Assembly (NCBI GenBank): GCA_016929465.1
Contig: JAFGIT010000039.1
Coordinates: 1-24,285, forward strand
DNA length: 24,285 nt
Direction of reading: 5' to 3'
Origin: Candidatus Coatesiibacteriota bacterium
GTDB lineage: Bacteria; B130-G9
Shown piece after piece: positions 20,338-24,285 of the stretch. The notes below the pieces were generated by a model. It worked only from the letters and a program-made list of their open reading frames with translations, did no database searches and was not told the DNA's origin. The stretch's first letter is position 1. Every line of letters begins with the position of its first letter. A program made the translations under genes and the position numbers.

Positions 20338-22890
20338 TTACTCCGGAGATTCTCCCATTTCTGACAGCAGCCGCCTTACATGCTGTGTCCTCGATCCGGT
20401 CGACTCCAGCGAGAGGAACTTGGACCAAGCCCGTCTGCAGGGTCCGGTTTCGTGTTGAGTATAGTAGATAGCCCCTAAATCGTAATAGGCGCTCGCATAG
20501 TCAGGATCAATCCGAAGCGCCGCCTCGTATTCCGGGATGGCCTCATCGAATTGGCCCATCTGAGCGTAAGTAGAGCCCAGATTTATTCGGGCCGCAAAAA
20601 ATTCGGGATCGATCTCGATGGCCCTCTTGAAATGCTCGATCGCAAGGTCATTCCGGCCGACCCGCTTGTATGCGGTTCCGAGATTGCTGTGCGATTCCTT
20701 CGAGTTCGGCTCGATCTCGATCGCCGTCTTATATTCGGCTATCGCTCGGTAATACTGGCCCACGGCTGCATAAGCTGCACCCAGATTAAGCCTCGGGGCA
20801 ACATATTTCGGATCGATTCGTATCGATTCTCTGAAATGCTCGATCGTTTTTTCCAGGTTCCCGATACGCCGATACGCCTGACCGAGGTTGTTGTGTATCT
20901 CGGCCGGGTTATCTGCCCCCTCGAGGGCTCGCTCGTAATATGAAATCGCCTCATCCAGTCGGTCTGCTCCCGACAGCGCATTCCCGAGATTATAGGCGTA
21001 GCTGCTCTCCTTAGGCTCCAGAGAGAGTGCTTTCTGAAAGACCTTGATGGCATCGCCATCGCGACCGCACCTTCGGTATAGAACGCCTAATTGGTTATAG
21101 TAATCCGCCTTATTCGGATTCAGGGATATTGCCGCCCTGAACTCATCTATCGCCTCATCGATCATCCCCGCCTCGGCGTATCCGTCACCCAGACGCGCCC
21201 GCATGAAATCAACCTCTCCCCCGGCCTGCGAAGCAGCTAAAAGCTCCCTCTTCCAGCCCTCGTCATCGCCGCGAAGCCGAAGATACTCCGCCTTGCGGAA
21301 GTGATACGTCGAGGTAATCTCCTGCGAGAGCATTCTCCTGAATATCGAGGCATCATCCAATCCACGGAGCTCATACAGCGGCCATATTGTCTCCGGAAGG
21401 CCAATGTCCTTCCCTGTGCGGAATAGCGCACCAAACGGTACCGCATCCTTTGCCAAGGAGCCGAGCTGCGAATCGGGCGTGAAACCGAAGAAACAAGCGT
21501 CGAAGTCTCGACAGACGAACTCTATCTTGGGCTGCAGCTCCCCAAACCTGAAACCGGCAAACGATCTCAGCGGGACCGCGAGGTCGCCATAGGCGTCGAA
21601 CAGCGCGACATCCGCGCGATGTCCCTCGATTGCTTGCAGGTATAGCAGGGAGAATATTTGGTTATCACCCTTTGCGAAGAGCGCGGAGTTCACAGGGAGA
21701 TGGCTCAAAAGGTTACTGCCATAGTCGTATGTCAGGTAATCCTCGGAGCGATCGTTGGGATGGTAGTTCGAGATAATCGCTACAAACACGATGAGAACTG
21801 CAAGAGCTGCGCCGAGACGCGGCATTCCGGCGGCAACTCGCATCAGCCCCGCCGAGAATAGAAGGACCAGGACTAGATACGACGGATACCCGAACCCAGT
21901 CGCCTGCAAAGGGACAACATTGATAAATTGGATATAGACGATGTTCATGATCACGACGAGAGCGGCAGCAATCAGCAGCGTTCGATTTCGCCTGAGAGAA
22001 ATCCATCCGACCAGGGCCACAATCAAGAACACAGCCGTCGCAGGTCCATACTGACTGGCGAATAAGCCAAGTATCGAGAGGAATCGCTGGCCGCCACTCT
22101 CGTAGCCTGTCGCGAGTATAGCCTTGCCCCGATGCTCCGCGGCCCCCGCGTGATATATGACTCCCTCTAGTGTATCAGGATCGCTCCAGTTTATGGCAGG
22201 ATCGCAAGACGCGCGAATCGGCAGATAGATGTAGCAGGAAAGCCCCACCAGCAAGAGCATAAGGCAGACAAGAGCGGCCGGGAAACTCCTGACAGAACGC
22301 CGCCTCCAGAGAAGAGATACGATCGCAGGCACCATCATCACCAATGAGATATGGTTCCCGAGGGAAAGCCCGAAGACGAACGCCGCGCAATAGAGCCACC
22401 TGAGGTCGTCACTATCGATAAATCTCGCGAGCAGATAGACCAGAACGGAAAGCGAGAGCAGATACAGTGTATAGACCTCCGCATCCGATGCCTGCCACCA
22501 GATGGTCGCGGAGATGGGCAACAGAAGGGCAGCAATCGCCGCCAAATACATACGTCTCGAGTAGAGGAGCACCGTCAAGAAGACGAAGACGGAACTCAGA
22601 ACTGCGCAATGGGCGGAGAAGAGATTGATCCTGAACGCAGGACTTCCCAATCCTAGAAAGCCAGCAGCTCGACCTAAGAGAGAATAGACTGGGTAGCCCG
22701 GATTATGCGCAATCCCGAGAGACCACGCCGATGTAATCAACTCCCCGCTGTCGCCTGTATGAACCGTAGGGGAGAGCGTTGACAAAAGGAGCAAGAAGAC
22801 CAGCGAGGATACAGCAAAAAGGGCAGCGGGCGCAAGCCAGGGGCATCTAATCAATTCCAACGCACCTCGCTCGCCTATCAAAGGCCTCAC
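20338..22890 (-). CDS. DUF2723 membrane glycosyltransferase-like protein with eight C-terminal TPRs
   Basis: 850 residues. The N-terminal about 400 residues contain about ten or more membrane helices and the DUF2723 signature TVHTGDSGELITSAWSLGIA (Asp47-Ser-Gly-Glu50) followed by HNPGYPVYSLLGR. Members are predicted GT-C-type enzymes related to protein O-mannosyltransferases and eukaryotic TMEM260. A soluble segment (about 400-560) is followed by eight TPR units (about 563-831), each ending in '.IDP'-like turns, which would bind protein partners on the outer face. Start at GTG 22890, which overlaps the stop of the thioesterase as GTGA, with AAGG just upstream, so translation is probably coupled. 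It may glycosylate exported proteins. Donor and target are unknown. Confidence 0.9.
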   Translation of the reverse strand: MRPLIGERGALELIRCPWLAPAALFAVSSLVFLLLLSTLSPTVHTGDSGELITSAWSLGIAHNPGYPVYSLLGRAAGFLGLGSPAFRINLFSAHCAVLSSVFVFLTVLLYSRRMYLAAIAALLLPISATIWWQASDAEVYTLYLLSLSVLVYLLARFIDSDDLRWLYCAAFVFGLSLGNHISLVMMVPAIVSLLWRRRSVRSFPAALVCLMLLLVGLSCYIYLPIRASCDPAINWSDPDTLEGVIYHAGAAEHRGKAILATGYESGGQRFLSILGLFASQYGPATAVFLIVALVGWISLRRNRTLLIAAALVVIMNIVYIQFINVVPLQATGFGYPSYLVLVLLFSAGLMRVAAGMPRLGAALAVLIVFVAIISNYHPNDRSEDYLTYDYGSNLLSHLPVNSALFAKGDNQIFSLLYLQAIEGHRADVALFDAYGDLAVPLRSFAGFRFGELQPKIEFVCRDFDACFFGFTPDSQLGSLAKDAVPFGALFRTGKDIGLPETIWPLYELRGLDDASIFRRMLSQEITSTYHFRKAEYLRLRGDDEGWKRELLAASQAGGEVDFMRARLGDGYAEAGMIDEAIDEFRAAISLNPNKADYYNQLGVLYRRCGRDGDAIKVFQKALSLEPKESSYAYNLGNALSGADRLDEAISYYERALEGADNPAEIHNNLGQAYRRIGNLEKTIEHFRESIRIDPKYVAPRLNLGAAYAAVGQYYRAIAEYKTAIEIEPNSKESHSNLGTAYKRVGRNDLAIEHFKRAIEIDPEFFAARINLGSTYAQMGQFDEAIPEYEAALRIDPDYASAYYDLGAIYYTQHETGPCRRAWSKFLSLESTGSRTQHVRRLLSEMGESPE

Positions 22891-23288
22891 TCGACCTTGA
22901 ACATCACCGCAGTGGCGCTAGTCACAAGCGTCCCATCTTCTCTGCGAGCCTCAGCCTTCACCTCAACCAGACGGCCTCGCTGACGGACCAGTCTCGCGCT
23001 GATCTTATGCAATTCGCAAGTTCTTGCGGGCTGGATGTATCGCACGTCGAGACGAGCCGTTACAGAGTTGATCCCGAGATGATGAACGACCTTTGCGGCC
23101 ACCTCGTCCAGCACCACCGCCATTATTCCGCCGTGGGTGATCCCAGACCAGCCTTCGTGGCTCTTCTGCGGTTCGAAATAGGTCCAGGCCGCCTCTCCAT
23201 CATCCGAATACTCGAAGGACAGGTGGAGCCCATGCGGATTCATCTCCCCGCACGCAAAGCAGTTGTTGTCGTCGGTAACCTTGACCAT
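22887..23288 (-). CDS. PaaI-family hotdog-fold thioesterase
   Basis: 133 residues. The N-terminal CFACGEMNPHGLHLSF and the core GWSGITHGGIMAVVLDEVAAK are hallmarks of PaaI/YbgC-like hotdog proteins. HGG and the downstream acidic pair (Asp-Glu in VLDEVA) form the usual active site on the central helix. The second half, TARLDVRYIQPARTCELHKISARLV...GRLVEVKAEARREDGTLVTSATAVMFKVE, is the normal four-strand sheet. It should hydrolyse a cytoplasmic acyl-CoA, with the substrate undefined. The stop TGA overlaps the GTG of the DUF2723 gene by four bases, so the two are a translational pair. The ATG at 23288 has no strong ribosome site. Confidence 0.92.
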   Translation of the reverse strand: MVKVTDDNNCFACGEMNPHGLHLSFEYSDDGEAAWTYFEPQKSHEGWSGITHGGIMAVVLDEVAAKVVHHLGINSVTARLDVRYIQPARTCELHKISARLVRQRGRLVEVKAEARREDGTLVTSATAVMFKVE

Positions 23289-23516
23289 TTTGATTGCTTG
23301 ATAGTCCTCGAATGTAGCGTTTCGATGTCAATATATCGCCGCCCGGAGAACTGTCAAGCCTCTGGGCCTGTCTCCTCGAATGGCAAAGGATCCCCTTGGT
23401 CGTCTCGCATTGACTCGCATTCGCGCAGACTATTGCAGCGAGGTTCTCTAAGTGCCAATATATGAGTTCTTTTGGATTTATCGCCTATCTTGATACGAAG
23501 ATGAGAGGAACGACCT
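23289..23516. other. Divergent intergenic region
   Basis: 228 bases between the thioesterase (-) and the methyltransferase (+), which must hold the promoters for both. No gene, hairpin terminator or clear consensus promoter stands out. A plus-strand open frame through 23007-23465 is mostly the antisense of the thioesterase. Confidence 0.4.
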
Positions 23517-24285
23517 ATGCGCGGCTTTGCTTGGGTAGCGATGATCGCCGCTGTTACGATTATCGTGTCGGCTTTTTTGGTTTACATGTTCAGCGGATTG
23601 CAGGAAAAGGAAAGCGCCACTGAAGCGGCGAATAACGCGGCTCCAGTCTCCGTAAATGGCCCCTCAGTAGGAGGAGTCCCTCTTCCGGTCGATAAATCGG
23701 GCAACATCGAATATACACCCGAGACGTTCGACATAATCTCCACCGCCCTCTTCGGGAATGTATATCGTCTCCTCGCAAGGCAGATATACGGCGATTACGG
23801 GGTCAACAAGGGTCTGTGCATCGACGTAGGATCCGGCCCCTGTGGGCTCTCACTCGAACTCGCCAAGATAACAAACTTGCAGTTCTATGCACTCGACATC
23901 GATCCGGGTGCATTCCCCATAGCGAGGCAGAAACTAACTGAAACGGGCCTCATGGAGCGGTTCTCATTGATAACCGGCGACGCCCAAGACCTGCCCTTCA
24001 AAGATAACCTCGCGGACCTGATAATAAGCCGTGGGTCATTTCTATTCTGGGACGACAAAGTTGCGGGTTTCAGAGAGGCCTATCGCGTCCTAAAGCCCGG
24101 CGGAATAGCATTCATAGGTGGCGGAATGGGCAGACTGCTCCCGCAAGAGGAAATGAGGAGAATAGGACGCGAACTGAAACGCCTCAGATACGGGCCGCGA
24201 TATTGGGGGGTAGGCGCTCCCTCCGTCTATGAGATGGAGGATATACTGAAAAAGGCGGGCATCCCGACTGCTAAATACAAAATCA
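23517..24285 (+). CDS. Membrane-anchored class I SAM-dependent methyltransferase (3'-truncated by window edge)
   Basis: 256 codons are present and the frame is open at the window end. The ATG follows AGAGGA with about 7-base spacing. Residues 5-26 form one strong hydrophobic helix (AWVAMIAAVTIIVSAFLVYM) with Arg2 before it. It is followed by a polar, acidic, Ala/Pro/Ser-rich linker (about 28-68). The catalytic domain starts at about 70. Motif I is LCIDVGSGPCGLSLELA (from about 100), then YALDIDPG (Asp127), GDAQDLPFKDNLADLIISRGSFLFWDD and REAYRVLKPGGIAFIGGG. These are the standard Methyltransf_11 elements. The flanking charges favour a cytoplasmic N-terminus and an external catalytic domain, which would be odd for a SAM-using enzyme. 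A reversed orientation is the simpler biochemical reading. Acceptor unknown. Confidence 0.86.
   Translation, partial: MRGFAWVAMIAAVTIIVSAFLVYMFSGLQEKESATEAANNAAPVSVNGPSVGGVPLPVDKSGNIEYTPETFDIISTALFGNVYRLLARQIYGDYGVNKGLCIDVGSGPCGLSLELAKITNLQFYALDIDPGAFPIARQKLTETGLMERFSLITGDAQDLPFKDNLADLIISRGSFLFWDDKVAGFREAYRVLKPGGIAFIGGGMGRLLPQEEMRRIGRELKRLRYGPRYWGVGAPSVYEMEDILKKAGIPTAKYKI

Noticed and set aside
20338-21200. Regular DNA periodicity suggesting a repeat array or CRISPR
   Set aside because: The period of about 102 bases equals one 34-residue TPR unit, so it is protein repeat structure. No identical direct repeats with spacers are present.
23007-23465. 152-codon plus-strand frame
   Set aside because: Mostly the complement of the well-supported PaaI thioesterase.

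Overview
The window looks like a chromosomal stretch from an uncultured, Gram-negative-type bacterium. By eye it is moderately GC-rich, with frequent ATA (Ile) and AGG/AGA (Arg) codons and many clear GGAG-type ribosome binding sites. Secreted stand-alone beta-propeller proteins, a DUF2723-TPR membrane protein, a bactofilin and a large hybrid histidine kinase together suggest a deep-branching lineage of the FCB or deltaproteobacterial kind. I cannot name a phylum from the sequence alone. No phage, plasmid, CRISPR or complete insertion-sequence genes are visible.

Layout. (1) 1-282 is the 3' end of a response-regulator receiver domain. (2) 302-901 (-) is a DUF4013-type membrane protein. (3) 1018-4263 (+) is a two-gene unit: a metallo-beta-lactamase-fold hydrolase followed by a Hrq1/MrfA-type DEAD-like helicase with a C-terminal four-cysteine zinc site. 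(4) 4286-9269 (-) holds two paralogous exported 'two-component regulator propeller' proteins with a shared C-terminal beta domain. The spacer between them contains two hairpins. (5) 9270-9995 is a 726-base non-coding interval with a hairpin-rich, MITE-like element bounded by a perfect 11-base inverted repeat. (6) 9996-17203 (+) is a compact run: two tandem CPA2 cation:proton antiporters, a possible 30-codon ORF, a PTS EIIA-like protein, a PII-like small protein and a 1210-residue membrane hybrid histidine kinase. (7) 17262-19191 (-) holds an unrecognised helical protein, a 666-base stretch without a confident gene, a bactofilin and tRNA-Gly(CCC). (8) 19330-19566 (-) is a decayed gene remnant. 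(9) 19617-20336 (+) is a SAM methyltransferase, convergent with a coupled pair 23288-20338 (-) of a PaaI-type thioesterase and a DUF2723-TPR glycosyltransferase-like protein. (10) 23517 to the end (+) is a second SAM methyltransferase with an N-terminal membrane anchor, cut by the window edge.

The most coherent candidate for a new functional system is region 6. Two ion antiporters sit with two soluble regulators of classes known elsewhere to sense phosphoryl-group or small-molecule status (EIIA-Ntr-like and PII-like), plus a multi-domain kinase with a seven-helix membrane module, an extracytoplasmic sensor and a cysteine-rich PAS domain. I infer a regulated ion/pH homeostasis module. The gene order is seen directly, but its function is not established here.
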